Source of the DNA: Staphylococcus lugdunensis
GTDB taxonomy: Bacteria > Bacillota > Bacilli > Staphylococcales > Staphylococcaceae
Reading direction: 5' to 3'
DNA length: 64,000 nt
Assembly: GCF_002901705.1 (NCBI RefSeq)
Contig: NZ_PPPV01000016.1
Coordinates: 474,373-538,372 of the forward strand
Program-made: the position numbers and the translations under genes
Notes under the pieces: generated by a model
What the model was told of the DNA's origin: nothing
What the model saw: only the letters and a program-made list of their open reading frames with translations
Database searches by the model: none
Shown here: positions 30,808 through 40,757 of the stretch, in pieces
Numbering within the stretch: position 1 is the stretch's first letter
How the letters are laid out: each line of letters starts with the position of its first letter

Positions 30808-31986
30808 CTATCCTTGTAAATAATCTAAAACAATTGTACCTACAGCTTCTGCAGCAACTAACATGGAAGATTCGTCGATATTAAATTTCGGATGATGATG
30901 CGGATATGCATGTCCTTCCTGTGGTGCAGCTCCTGAATATAAAAACGTACTTGGTAACGCTTGAGCATAATATGCGAAATCTTCTGATGGTGGTTGTGGT
31001 TCACATTCTTCTACACCTATTACATCTGGTAATTGCGCTTGTCTTAATGTTTCAACAATATAAGATGTAAACTGAGGATCATTGTATAACGCGGGATAAT
31101 CTGGTTGAAATTCAAAGTCATATTGAACATCAAATGATGTAGCTATACCTTGAACAATACGTTCAAGTTCATATTTAATCGTGTCCCGTGTGGCATCTGT
31201 TAAAGCACGAACATCTCCTTCGATTTCAACGGTATCTTTTATTACATTAAACTGACCTTTACCATCAAAGGATCCTATCGTCACAACGCCTGTTTCAAAA
31301 GGACTCAATCGTCTTGAAACTACATTTTGCGCTGTAGTGACGAAGTTAGCACCAGCGACAATCGCATCCTTAGCAGTATGAGGTGATGAGCCATGTCCAC
31401 CTTCTCCGTGTATAGTTAATTTAAAATAAGCGCGTCCTGTTTGCGTATTACCTTCATGGTAATAAATTTTACCTGATGTCATATTCGTCATAACATGAAT
31501 GCCTAAAACGTGATCAACACCTTCTAAAACACCGTCCTCAATCATACCTTTCGCACCACCTGGTGGCATTTCTTCTGCTGGCTGATGAATGACAACGACT
31601 TTACCACTAAATTGATCTTTCATTTCAATTAATGTTTCCGCTAGAACAAGCATATATGCCGTATGCGCATCATGACCACAAGCATGCATGACTCCTTCAT
31701 TTTGGGAAGCATATGATAATCCAGTATCTTCTTGAATTGGTAACGCATCGAAGTCCGCACGAATGGCAATCGTTTTACCTGGTTTGCCACTATCAATGGT
31801 CACTTTTACACCATTAGGACCAACATTCGTTTGGACATCACACGCTTTGTCCTTATAGAATTCAGCAATATACTTAGGTGTTTCTGTTTCATGGAATGAT
31901 AATTCTGGATGTTCATGTAAATATCGACGTATATCAATCATACGTTGCTCTTTTGCTTTTAAACGTTCAACTAATGTTTCCCCCAT
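30808..31986 (-). CDS. M20-family amidohydrolase
   Basis: A 392-residue metal-dependent amidohydrolase of the N-acyl-amino-acid/hippurate hydrolase group (M20D). I place the start at ATG 31986, eight bases after AAGGAG. Metal-binding features are HACGHDAHTAY near residue 100, VVIHQPAEE near 132 with the catalytic glutamate, and HVMTNM near 160; a late HHHPKFNIDE gives the last ligand. It would release amino acids from N-acyl conjugates in the cytosol. It lies between the small yozE operon and the bet genes and has no clear functional partner. Confidence 0.9.
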   Translation of the reverse strand: MGETLVERLKAKEQRMIDIRRYLHEHPELSFHETETPKYIAEFYKDKACDVQTNVGPNGVKVTIDSGKPGKTIAIRADFDALPIQEDTGLSYASQNEGVMHACGHDAHTAYMLVLAETLIEMKDQFSGKVVVIHQPAEEMPPGGAKGMIEDGVLEGVDHVLGIHVMTNMTSGKIYYHEGNTQTGRAYFKLTIHGEGGHGSSPHTAKDAIVAGANFVTTAQNVVSRRLSPFETGVVTIGSFDGKGQFNVIKDTVEIEGDVRALTDATRDTIKYELERIVQGIATSFDVQYDFEFQPDYPALYNDPQFTSYIVETLRQAQLPDVIGVEECEPQPPSEDFAYYAQALPSTFLYSGAAPQEGHAYPHHHPKFNIDESSMLVAAEAVGTIVLDYLQG

Positions 31987-32076
31987 ATTCACCACTCCTT
32001 TTATTATTTATAAGTCCATTATAAATCTTTCACAATAAGATTTGTTGTGACACACACTCAAGTAATTTTATAAGTA

Positions 32077-32124
32077 TAAAAAAAGCAGGACTGAAATCTA
32101 ATTTTAAAGATTTCATTATCCTGC
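32077..32124 (-). terminator. Terminator of the betB-betA unit
   Basis: On the minus strand GCAGGATAATGAAATCT pairs with AGATTTCAGTCCTGC and is followed by seven T residues. Confidence 0.85.
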
Positions 32125-32125
32125 A

Positions 32126-32232
32126 TCATCTGCTTTGCTTGTGGAAATGCTTGTAGCATCTCTCTATGCTGGGGGCTATCCCAATTTGCTCTACTTGTCA
32201 AATTTCTTGTCGAAATTCTCTCTGCTGGCCTC
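32126..32232. repeat. Remnant of a STAR-type flank
   Basis: On the minus strand the text GAATTTCGACAAGAAATT then AGCAAATTGGG resembles the spacer of the STAR array at 38.7 kb (GAATTTCGAGCAGAAATTC, AGCAAGTTGGGG), but without the GGCCCC core. It fills the gap between betA and its terminator. Confidence 0.45.
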
Positions 32233-32233
32233 A

Positions 32234-33940
32234 TTAGTATGGGTAGTATGGATTGTGTTCCATTGTACCATCGTTGGGGTCGTGTTTGCCATGGATGTAA
32301 TAATCTACGTATTGTGGTTCTAATGGTTTTTTGCCGCGAATGATATCTGCTGCTTTTTCGGCAAGCATAAGTACCGGTGCGTGAATGTTTCCATTTGTAG
32401 TTCTTGGCATTGCTGAAGCATCCACGACGCGCAAATTCTCCATGCCATGGACTTTCATTGTTAGTGGATCTACAACTGCCATTGGATCTGTTGCCGGCCC
32501 CATTTTTGCACTGCATGATGGGTGTAATGCTGTTTCACCATCTTTACGCACCCAGTCCAATATTTCTTCATCTGTTTGTACAGATGGTCCCGGAGAAATT
32601 TCACCACCATTAAATGAATCCATCGCTTTTTGAGATAAAATATTACGCGCTACACGAATCGCTTCTACCCATTCTTGTTCATCTTCTTTTGTTGAAAGAT
32701 AGTTAAACACGATGCTTGGCTTTTCAAATGGATCTTTAGATTTAATCTTTAAGCTGCCACGTGAGTTTGAATACATTGGTCCTACATGTACTTGATAACC
32801 ATGAGCAACTGGTGCTTTTTGTCCGTCATATCTTACAGCAATTGGTAAGAAATGGAACATTAAGTTAGGATAGGCAACTTGATCATTTGATCTAACAAAG
32901 GCACCACCCTCAAAGTGATTGGAAGCTGCTGCACCTTTTCGTGCAAAAATCCATTGCAAACCAATCCATGGCATGCGTTTAACATCTAAACTAGGTTGTA
33001 AAGAGACTGGTTCTTTACATTCATGTTGAATATAAACTTCTAAATGGTCTTCAAAGTTTTCTCCAACACCCGGTAAATGCATGCGTGGCTCAATGCCTTT
33101 TGATTTTAAGAAGTCCGCATCTCCTATACCAGATAATTGTAATAATTGCGGTGTGTTAAAAGCACCACCTGATAAAATCACTTCTCCTGCATTTACAGTA
33201 TGATTTTTTCCATTACGTTTGAACGTTACACCGGTAGCTTTATTACCTTCAAAGTGCAATTCAGTGACGAAAGCACGTGTCTTAACCGTTAAATTCTTAC
33301 GCTTCATTGCTGGTCTTAAGTATGCTCTTGATGCAGACATACGTCGACCATGATGGACTTGACTATCGAATGGACCGAATCCTTCTTGTCTAAAACCATT
33401 GACGTCCTCTGTCTTGTGGTAACCCGCTTCAACACCTGCGTTAAAGAATGATTTGAAAAGAGGATTAGTTGCTGGTCCTCGCTTTAATTTTATTGGTCCT
33501 TGATGTCCTCTAAATTGATCATGTGGCGCTGCTCCAAAGGTTTTTTCTAATTTTTTAAAATAAGGTAAACAGTGCGCAAAATCCCAAGATTCCATACCTT
33601 CAGGTTCTGCCCAACCTTCGTAATCTAATGGATTGCCTCGTTGATAAATCATTCCATTGATAGAGCTTGAGCCGCCTAAGACTTTACCACGCGCATGGTC
33701 TACTTTACGTCCCATATGTGGTTCTTCTTCTGTTTGATATCTCCAATCATAGAATGGATTACCTGAAGGAAACATTAATGCTGCTGGCATTTGTATAAAT
33801 AAATCCCAGGGATAGTCACTACGGCCTGCTTCTAATACAAGTACATTTTTATCTTTATCCTCAGATAAACGCGCACCTAATACAGAACCTGCACTTCCAC
33901 CACCAATAATGACATAATCATATGACTTGTTTTCACTCAT
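32234..33940 (-). CDS. betA: Choline dehydrogenase
   Basis: A 568-residue GMC-family flavoenzyme that oxidises choline to betaine aldehyde at the membrane. The N-terminal FAD motif is [21 protein letters not shown] signatures [18 protein letters not shown] and [14 protein letters not shown] follow, and the catalytic His region is near [10 protein letters not shown] and [10 protein letters not shown]. It lies 91 bp after betB on the same strand. BetB finishes the conversion to glycine betaine, a major osmoprotectant. Length is normal. Confidence 0.96.
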   Translation of the reverse strand: MSENKSYDYVIIGGGSAGSVLGARLSEDKDKNVLVLEAGRSDYPWDLFIQMPAALMFPSGNPFYDWRYQTEEEPHMGRKVDHARGKVLGGSSSINGMIYQRGNPLDYEGWAEPEGMESWDFAHCLPYFKKLEKTFGAAPHDQFRGHQGPIKLKRGPATNPLFKSFFNAGVEAGYHKTEDVNGFRQEGFGPFDSQVHHGRRMSASRAYLRPAMKRKNLTVKTRAFVTELHFEGNKATGVTFKRNGKNHTVNAGEVILSGGAFNTPQLLQLSGIGDADFLKSKGIEPRMHLPGVGENFEDHLEVYIQHECKEPVSLQPSLDVKRMPWIGLQWIFARKGAAASNHFEGGAFVRSNDQVAYPNLMFHFLPIAVRYDGQKAPVAHGYQVHVGPMYSNSRGSLKIKSKDPFEKPSIVFNYLSTKEDEQEWVEAIRVARNILSQKAMDSFNGGEISPGPSVQTDEEILDWVRKDGETALHPSCSAKMGPATDPMAVVDPLTMKVHGMENLRVVDASAMPRTTNGNIHAPVLMLAEKAADIIRGKKPLEPQYVDYYIHGKHDPNDGTMEHNPYYPY

Positions 33941-34031
33941 GTTGATTTCGTCCTCCCTTATAAAATAAAATGATGTGTCTCTCGCATATATAAGTTTGTT
34001 TTAACTTTATTTACAATGTATGAACGCTCTT

Positions 34032-35522
34032 TTATTTACTAAAGAAATTGATTGGTTCTGGCTTCGTATTCGTTAAAATATGTTTACTGATTAAATATTC
34101 TTCTAATCCTTCTTTACCTAATTCGCGACCAATACCTGATTGTTTAAAACCACCCCATGGTGCTTGAGCAAAGTAAGGATGGAAATCATTTATCCACACT
34201 GTACCTAATTTAAGTTTATTAGCCACACGCTGTGCTTTACCTAAGTCTTTTGTGAATACGGCACCAGCTAAGCCATAAATTGAGTCATTAGCTAATTCTA
34301 TAACTTCTTCTTCGCTATCAAATCCCTCAATAGTCACAACAGGTCCAAAGACTTCTTCTTGAACAATACGCATTGATGTATCGCAATTTGTGATAACTGT
34401 TGGTTCAAAGAATAACCCATTTTGTAGGTCTTCTCTATCGGGACGTTTGCCGCCAATAGCAATTGTAGCGCCCTCTTTTTTAGCAATTTCCATATAGCTT
34501 TCAATTTTGTCACGATGTTCTGTAGAGATAACTGGCCCCATTTCAGTATCATCATCGAAGCCGTTCCCTAATTTAATTTTACCTACACGATCAATAAGTG
34601 CTTTTTCAAAATCACCTTTGATATCGTTATGAACTAAAATACGTGATCCAGCTGAACAAACTTGGCCTGCATGGAAGTAACCACCATTTAATGCTTGATC
34701 TACCGCTAAGTCGAAGTCAGCATCAGCAAAAATAATATTAGGGTTCTTACCACCCAGTTCTAATGCTATGTTCGTTACATTATTCGCAGCATTTTTCATA
34801 ATGTGTTTTCCGGTCTCAATTCCGCCTGTAAATGAAACTAGATCCACTTCTTTATGACCCGATAATGTGTCCCCTACTTCTTCACCACTACTTAGTATCA
34901 AATTAATCACGCCTTTAGGGAAACCAACTTCTTCCATTAATTCAAATACTCTAATTGTAGTCAATGGTGTAATTTCACTTGGTTTCATTACAAGCGAACA
35001 ACCAGTTGCTAATGCTGGCGCAATTTTCCAAGACGCTTGTAATAAAGGATAATTCCAAGGTGTAATTTGAGTGACAACACCAACAGGTTCTTTAACAACT
35101 TTACTTTCAGTGTTTGGAATTGGCGTATTGATAATCTCTCCACCGTCTTTATCAGCTAATCCAGCAAAATAGTTAAAGACATTAGCAATATCATCCATAT
35201 CTGCATATGACTCTCCTAGTGTTTTACCTGTATCTAGTGTTTCTAATTGAGCTAACTCATCACGATGTTCCGTAATTTTGTCAGCAATAGCTCTAACTTT
35301 TTTCCCTCTGACTTCACTTGTTTCTAATGACCATTCGCCATCTTCAAATGCACGACGCGCTGCTAAAATAGCTTGTTCGGCATCTTCAGCTGTACCTTCT
35401 GTTACGGTAAAAACAACCTCTTGATTATAAGGATTGATAATTTCTCTTGTATTTTTATTTGAGCTTTCAACCCATTTACCATCGATATATTGACGCTGCG
35501 ACAATTTTTCTACAAGTTTCAT
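34032..35522 (-). CDS. betB: Betaine aldehyde dehydrogenase
   Basis: A 496-residue NAD-linked aldehyde dehydrogenase. I use ATG 35522 after GGAGG in preference to the TTG one codon earlier. The Rossmann region includes TPWNYPLLQASWKIAPALA and SFTGGIETG; the general base is in LELGGKNPNI and the catalytic cysteine in HAGQVCSAGSR. With BetA it produces glycine betaine. Its promoter region is shared with the divergent GbsR-type regulator cudC, and a three-hairpin repeat lies between them. Confidence 0.96.
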   Translation of the reverse strand: MKLVEKLSQRQYIDGKWVESSNKNTREIINPYNQEVVFTVTEGTAEDAEQAILAARRAFEDGEWSLETSEVRGKKVRAIADKITEHRDELAQLETLDTGKTLGESYADMDDIANVFNYFAGLADKDGGEIINTPIPNTESKVVKEPVGVVTQITPWNYPLLQASWKIAPALATGCSLVMKPSEITPLTTIRVFELMEEVGFPKGVINLILSSGEEVGDTLSGHKEVDLVSFTGGIETGKHIMKNAANNVTNIALELGGKNPNIIFADADFDLAVDQALNGGYFHAGQVCSAGSRILVHNDIKGDFEKALIDRVGKIKLGNGFDDDTEMGPVISTEHRDKIESYMEIAKKEGATIAIGGKRPDREDLQNGLFFEPTVITNCDTSMRIVQEEVFGPVVTIEGFDSEEEVIELANDSIYGLAGAVFTKDLGKAQRVANKLKLGTVWINDFHPYFAQAPWGGFKQSGIGRELGKEGLEEYLISKHILTNTKPEPINFFSK

Positions 35523-35638
35523 CAAACGACCTCCGTTAAGTTTGTTAAATTTATATTTAACGAATTTTATAAATCATATGCTAGCATATGTGAAAATTTA
35601 ATGTCAAATTTCATGATATTGTCATAATTTTATCTAGA

Positions 35639-35793
35639 GTTTAGGACATAATTATGTTTTAGACTATGAGCGATATATTGGCAGTAGTTGACTGGATTAA
35701 AAATACGCTGATACCAAGCTTTTTTCAATTCTAGTCAACCTTGCTGGGGCAGAACTACGAATTCATAATGAATGCTGTCCTGCTTCTATCTTT
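35639..35793. repeat. Copy of dispersed three-hairpin intergenic repeat inside a divergent promoter region
   Basis: This copy runs from TTAGGACATAATTATGTTTTA through GGCAGTAGTTGACTGG to CATAATGAATGCTGTCCTG. It differs from the others in location: it lies between the divergent starts of betB and cudC and not after a stop codon. Confidence 0.78.
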
Positions 35794-35889
35794 TTAAAGT
35801 GATTGAAAAATTTTCTATAATGTGCAAGTATGAATTGGTAATATCTAACAGTGAATGCAGCTAATGAACTGGATAATGGAGGTGAGCGT

Positions 35890-36450
35890 ATGGTACATTC
35901 ACAGTCAAATGAAGAAAAATTAGAAGCTGCTAAAGATTTAGTCATTAATTCTATTGGGCAAACTATGGACTTGTATGGCACAAATCGCAGCGTCGGAAAT
36001 TTGTTTGGGACAATGGTCTTTGAAGGTAGCATGACATTAGATGAAATGCGTGAACATCTTCAGATGAGCAAACCAAGTATGAGTGCAGGTGTCAAGAAGC
36101 TTCAAGAATTCGATTTAGTGAAACAACAATTTACGCGAGGCAGTCGAAAACAACATTTTATCGCAGAAAAAGACTTTTTTACCTTTTTCCGCAATTTCTT
36201 CACTAAAAAATGGGAGCGTGAAGTTGACACTAATATGGCAGCAATTATTGAAGCCGAAAAAATCATTACTTCAGTGCTAAATGATGAGGCAATTGATGAT
36301 GAAATTAAGCAAGATGCGCTTAATATTGAGCAGCAATTGAAACATACAAAAATATATTGTCAGTGGTTGTCAAATTTAACTACAGCATTAGAAACTGGCG
36401 AAATATTTGACTACTTTCCTATTCCAAACAGCCAAGAAAACAATAATTAA
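35890..36450 (+). CDS. cudC: GbsR-family choline-responsive regulator
   Basis: A 186-residue MarR-like regulator of the GbsR family. The start is ATG 35890, seven bases after GGAGG. The winged helix covers residues 20-90 with FEGSMTLDEMREHLQMSKPSM and GVKKLQEFDLVKQQF. The C-terminal helices likely bind choline. By analogy with GbsR and CudC it should repress betB-betA and the choline transporter until choline is present. It faces betB and converges with cudT, sharing a terminator with it. Confidence 0.92.
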   Translation: MVHSQSNEEKLEAAKDLVINSIGQTMDLYGTNRSVGNLFGTMVFEGSMTLDEMREHLQMSKPSMSAGVKKLQEFDLVKQQFTRGSRKQHFIAEKDFFTFFRNFFTKKWEREVDTNMAAIIEAEKIITSVLNDEAIDDEIKQDALNIEQQLKHTKIYCQWLSNLTTALETGEIFDYFPIPNSQENNN

Positions 36451-36456
36451 ACAAAA

Positions 36457-36495
36457 AACGTCTATGATCTTTATCAGCTGATCATAGACGTTTTT
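36457..36495. terminator. Bidirectional terminator between cudC and cudT
   Basis: AAAAACGTCTATGATC pairs with GATCATAGACGTTTTT across a ten-base loop; A and T runs flank both sides. Confidence 0.92.
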
Positions 36496-36502
36496 GCATA
36501 TA

Positions 36503-38128
36503 TTATAAATTATCGTCTTCGTCATTATTCTCTCTTACTTGAACGATACGCAATGAACGACGTTCTACTTCTTTCAATTTATCCGCACGAGTTTCCAGTT
36601 TAATTCTATCTTTACTCAAGGTAATAATAAACGATACCATCATGCAAATAAAGATGACAATCAGTGGCACACTGGCTAATATTGACGCAGTTTTTAGCAC
36701 CTCTAACGCACGTTCGCCACCCACTAACATGAGTGAAAATGGTAATAAGCATAATGCAAAAGCCCAGAATAAACGATTCGCTTTTAATGGTTCACCTAAT
36801 ACTTTCTTCTGTGTTGCTGCCGCTAAAATGTACGACCCAGAATCAAATGTCGTTGCTAAGAATAAAAACGCAGAAAGCAAGAATAGGACAATGACTGTTG
36901 TTGGAAAAGGTAATTGATGCATTACTTCGATAATCGTCGCTTCAGTACCATGACTATTTAAATATTGAATAACGTTGAATTGTTCAGAAATTTGTAGGTA
37001 TACTGCGTAGTTTCCAAATATACCAAAGAACAACACACATCCTAATGTTCCATAAACAATCGTACCTAATATGACTTCTTTTAGTCTTCTACCTTTAGAA
37101 ATCCGCGCAATAAACAGTCCAATAAATGGTGCGTAAACAAGCCACCATGACCAATAAAAAATCGTCCAATCTTGAGGGAAATTCGTTTCTTTACGTCCTT
37201 TAATTCCACCAAATGGTTCCATCCACGTTGCCATGTGGAAAAAGTCACGTAACATATTACCAAATCCTGTAATTGTTGTTTCCATAATAAAGATGGTTGG
37301 CCCAACGATAAACACAAATCCTAATAATAAAAATGATAACCATACATTGACATCACTTAATTTTTGAATACCCTTTTTTAAACCTGTATATGAACTAATA
37401 GCAAAGATCACTGTAATTGTGAAAAGGATAATTGATCGTAGCACCATATTTTGTCCATCAAGTCCAGTTAATTTTTCAACGCCAGCTGAGATCATTGGTA
37501 CACCAAGCGCTAATGATGTTGCAGCTCCTCCTAACAAACCGAAGATAAAGAGTACATCTACAAGCTTACCTAAAAACTTGTCTGTCTGACCTTTGAGCAC
37601 AGGACGACACGCTTGGCTAATTTTATAAATTGGTTGCTTTTTTACAAAGACCAAGTATCCAATCGGAAGTGCTGGCAAGACATAAATTGCCCAAGCAATT
37701 GGTCCCCAATGGAACATACCATACTGTGTCGCAAACGTTAATGCTTGATCTGACATTGGTTTCGCTCCATTTGGAGGCACTTGATAATAATATGCCCATT
37801 CAATAACACCCCAGTATAAAATATCAGAACCTATACCTGCACAAAACAGCATAGATGCCCAACTGAAATTGCTGAACTCCGGCTTATCACTTGCTTTACC
37901 CAAAGTGACATTCCCATATTTACCAAATGCTATGTAAAGTACGAAACATAAAATTGCAAGTCCAATAAATAAATATAAGGAACCTATAGAATTAGAAATA
38001 GCACTATTAATATCTGTAATGACCTTTTCACTTGCAGACGGAAAAGCCATCATTGGAATGACTGCTAACAATAAAATGACTACCGTACCTATAAAGGTAG
38101 GCCAATCCATTATTTTCTCTTTTTTCAA
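36503..38128 (-). CDS. cudT: BCCT-family choline/betaine transporter
   Basis: A 541-residue membrane carrier. The start is TTG 38128, seven bases after GGAGG; a longer reading has no ribosome site. It has twelve hydrophobic segments. BCCT signatures include ASMLFCAGIGSDILYWGVIE and the tryptophan-rich segment WTIFYWSWWLVYAPFIGLFI. The charged C-terminal tail (about the last 45 residues) may sense osmolarity. Position beside betA, betB and cudC argues for choline uptake feeding betaine synthesis; direct betaine uptake remains possible. Confidence 0.93.
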   Translation of the reverse strand: MKKEKIMDWPTFIGTVVILLLAVIPMMAFPSASEKVITDINSAISNSIGSLYLFIGLAILCFVLYIAFGKYGNVTLGKASDKPEFSNFSWASMLFCAGIGSDILYWGVIEWAYYYQVPPNGAKPMSDQALTFATQYGMFHWGPIAWAIYVLPALPIGYLVFVKKQPIYKISQACRPVLKGQTDKFLGKLVDVLFIFGLLGGAATSLALGVPMISAGVEKLTGLDGQNMVLRSIILFTITVIFAISSYTGLKKGIQKLSDVNVWLSFLLLGFVFIVGPTIFIMETTITGFGNMLRDFFHMATWMEPFGGIKGRKETNFPQDWTIFYWSWWLVYAPFIGLFIARISKGRRLKEVILGTIVYGTLGCVLFFGIFGNYAVYLQISEQFNVIQYLNSHGTEATIIEVMHQLPFPTTVIVLFLLSAFLFLATTFDSGSYILAAATQKKVLGEPLKANRLFWAFALCLLPFSLMLVGGERALEVLKTASILASVPLIVIFICMMVSFIITLSKDRIKLETRADKLKEVERRSLRIVQVRENNDEDDNL

Positions 38129-38700
38129 TGTTGATCCTCCTTTAGTATCGATAAAGATTGAAACTTTGAAAATATGGTTATCAAACAAATTGTTATTAAT
38201 TCACAAAATTGACAATATCTAAAAAAACATAATAATGCAAATTCAATACAAAATTATAGTTAGTAATAAGTGAATAATTATATATTATGTCATTTTACAA
38301 GCAGAGAGAACATTGCCAAAATAACAGTGTTAAGTTTGGATTTAACAAACTAAACGCTCAATGCCTATGCTTTTATTTGAATTAATATACATATTTAGTG
38401 AATATATATTTATTTTCAAATCGTACTTTATTGATAAAAAAAGAGACTGAAACATCGATTTCTCTGACAAGATAAGGAACAATCTGGAGTATAAATGAAA
38501 TGGGTTAAAATTAAAACGCAAAAATTTTCTTCAAATATGGTTTCCACAATATCATTAATATAGTAAGAGGTATTAAAACTGAAGATTTTTATTGGTAGCG
38601 TACATATTGAGTTATGTTATTTTTTTAAAAATATTTTAAATATTAATAAGTCATATTTATGGCAAGACTCCGAGGATGCATCAACCCAACAGAAAGAAAT
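38129..38700. other. Intergenic region upstream of cudT, no gene seen
   Basis: The stretch is very AT-rich and contains the cudT promoter. I see no supported gene, riboswitch or terminator, apart from an A-rich run with GAGACTGAAACATCG near 38.45 kb that resembles common staphylococcal intergenic filler. Confidence 0.4.
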
Positions 38701-38704
38701 GCAA

Positions 38705-38880
38705 AGCACATTTCACCAAGCAAAGCAAGTTGGGGTCGGGGCCCCAACAAAGAGAATTTCGAGCAGAAATTCACCAAACAAAGCAAGTTGGGGTCGGGGC
38801 CCCAACAAAGAGAATTTCGAGCAGAAATTCGCCAAGCAAAGCAAGTTGGGGTTAAGAAAGCTTTCTCCTAAGCTAGCAAG
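38705..38880. repeat. STAR element, tandem 58-bp units
   Basis: AAGCAAGTTGGGG recurs at about 38724, 38782 and 38840, a 58-bp period. The first two are followed by TCGGGGCCCCAACAAAGAGA, the GC-rich core, and GAATTTCGAGCAGAAATTC as spacer; the third lacks the core. On the other strand the core reads TGTTGGGGCCCC, matching the STAR consensus. Reading frames across it are repeat artefacts. Confidence 0.82.
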
Positions 38881-38914
38881 CCCATAATTCAAAGTACTGT
38901 AAAAAATAACTGTA

Positions 38915-39068
38915 TAGGACATCATTATATTTTAGACTATGAGCGATATATATTGGCAGTAGTTGACTGGATTGAAAATACGTTTATACCAAGCTTTTTT
39001 CAATCCCAGCCAACCTTGCCAGGGCGAGACTAGGAATTCATTATGAATTCTGTCTCGCTCCCTATTTT
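38915..39068. repeat. Copy of dispersed three-hairpin intergenic repeat
   Basis: The copy runs from TAGGACATCATTATATTTTA through GGCAGTAGTTGACTGG to TTCATTATGAATTCTGTCTC, then a pyrimidine run. It directly follows the STAR array, just beyond the 3' end of the Dcu-type transporter gene. Confidence 0.82.
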
Positions 39069-39110
39069 TCCTAAGAATGATGTTCTAGATTCGTAAATAA
39101 TTTACTACTA

Positions 39111-40403
39111 TTAATAACCTAATATTGCTTTAATTGAAAAACCAATAAGCACTGACACCGTAATCATAAAGAATCCAGGAATAATAAAGCTGGTCACTTT
39201 AGTACGCTTCGTTTCATCTAAATCAACTGCAAAGAGTAAAGTAGGTTGTGCTGGGATGACAAAGTTCACATTTATCGTTTGCACCATAGCAACAAAAAAC
39301 ATTGGTGGGATACCTATACTAAGAACAATAGGAAACATAATCGAAGCTGTTGCAGTCTGTGATATGACAACTATCGCTACAATAGAGACTAAAAGAATAA
39401 CTAACCATGGTGCTACTTGAATCACAGCACCTACATCTTCCTTTAAAATTTTTAAATTTTGAGGTGCATTAAATACCGTGGCACCTAACCATCCAGGTCC
39501 AAGAACCGCAAATAAAGCACCTATAGCTGATTGTGTAATGTGTGATGATAAGATATCCGTCGTATCAATTTTATTTAATAATAGATTAATCGCAGCAGCT
39601 AAATACATAAAGAATTGAACAATTTCAGTCATCGTTACTTCTACTGACTTACCATCTATATTAAAGCTTGGCATCAATTGCGGAAAAATTCCAAATGTTA
39701 ATATCCCGACTACACATAATAAGAAACTAGCCACACCAAGTTTTACTTTTGATGGAAACGTGGTTGGTACTTTGACTTCTAAATCTTTCAATTCAAAGCG
39801 TTGTGCTTGTTCTTTTTTACGTCCAGCCAAAGTACAAAATACACTTAATAGCAACATTGTCAAAATTGCTGTAGGAAAAACAACACTTAAATATTTGCCC
39901 ATGCTAATGTCATAACCTGCTAACACCGAGGTGATATAAGCTGTAGCTGCAGCTGCAGGACTACATAGCAATGCTAAGTTTGCTGTCAATACAGAGGCAA
40001 TCAAAGGGCGTCTAGGTTGAATACCTGCTTTCATTGCTGTTTTCGCAATAATCGGTTCTAATGATAAAGCAATATTCGCAGTACCAATACCAAAAACAAA
40101 GATAAAGACAATAATCGGTGAAATAAAAATAATAGATTTTGGATATTTTTCAATCACTTTAGAAGCTAGGTATACTAAATAATCTATACCGCCTGTTGAC
40201 TGGAGTGTACCCCCAGCAATACCAATAGAAAGAATAATTAAGACTGCTGTAACTGGGGCAGATCCAGGAGGTAATTGAAAAACAAATATCATAATGAGTT
40301 GCGCCACAATTGCGAAAATACCACAACCTAAAGCGCCTGCAGTTCGTAATCCTAATAAAATAGCTGCAATCATAATTCCTATTTCTATGGCAAAAAGAAT
40401 CAT
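39111..40403 (-). CDS. DcuA/DcuB-family C4-dicarboxylate transporter
   Basis: A 430-residue membrane carrier with ten or more hydrophobic segments. I place the start at ATG 40403 after TAGGAG. Family-like blocks are GGTLQSTGGIDYLVYLASKVIE, split here by helices, FGIGTANIALSLEPII and SPAAAATAYITSVLAGYDI. Such proteins exchange fumarate, malate, succinate or aspartate across the membrane, mainly without oxygen. The anaerobic ribonucleotide reductase genes follow upstream on the same strand but are separated by a promoter region, so a shared anaerobic role is only suggested. Confidence 0.85.
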   Translation of the reverse strand: MILFAIEIGIMIAAILLGLRTAGALGCGIFAIVAQLIMIFVFQLPPGSAPVTAVLIILSIGIAGGTLQSTGGIDYLVYLASKVIEKYPKSIIFISPIIVFIFVFGIGTANIALSLEPIIAKTAMKAGIQPRRPLIASVLTANLALLCSPAAAATAYITSVLAGYDISMGKYLSVVFPTAILTMLLLSVFCTLAGRKKEQAQRFELKDLEVKVPTTFPSKVKLGVASFLLCVVGILTFGIFPQLMPSFNIDGKSVEVTMTEIVQFFMYLAAAINLLLNKIDTTDILSSHITQSAIGALFAVLGPGWLGATVFNAPQNLKILKEDVGAVIQVAPWLVILLVSIVAIVVISQTATASIMFPIVLSIGIPPMFFVAMVQTINVNFVIPAQPTLLFAVDLDETKRTKVTSFIIPGFFMITVSVLIGFSIKAILGY

Positions 40404-40571
40404 AATCTTAACTCCTAACACAATTTCTTTGTGATATTTTTAACATTAAATATTTTATCACTATAGAATGCAAAAAGTATACAAAAATGTATATATATTT
40501 GTCTTATAATAACTTAAATTGTGACAAAAATAAAAGAGATGCGTCACTTCGACGCTATCCCTCTTAAATAT

Positions 40572-40692
40572 TTATTTATTTTGTGATGATTGTTTTTTCT
40601 GGCGCTGTTTGCGATAGTGACGTTCTTCTAATATTGAACCAACAATCAAAAATAGCTATGAGCCATTGCCCGATGATGATGATTAACTTCAT
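40572..40692 (-). pseudogene. Small single-helix membrane protein gene, probably frameshifted
   Basis: From ATG 40692, eight bases after GGAG, the frame reads MKLIIIIGQWLIAIF and then loses sense. Removing one T from the T run just after ATAGCTA restores LIVGSILEERHYRKQRQKKQ and a short tail ending at 40572: a hydrophobic helix followed by a highly basic tail, about 39 residues in total. The current frame ends at 40576. The restored form looks far more protein-like. Function unknown. It sits just downstream of nrdG. Confidence 0.55.
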
Positions 40693-40757
40693 ATACATCA
40701 CTCCTATGCACCTTAACTCATGCACTTATACTATTTATTTTCCCTATTACTTTATGT

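Noticed and set aside
32058..32516. Open frame of 152 codons at the 3' end of betA
   Set aside because: It is an out-of-frame reading of betA plus the STAR remnant and terminator; composition is not protein-like.
38659..38925. Short overlapping frames with repeats such as KQSKLG across the STAR array
   Set aside because: Translation of a tandem non-coding repeat on both strands; no ribosome site.
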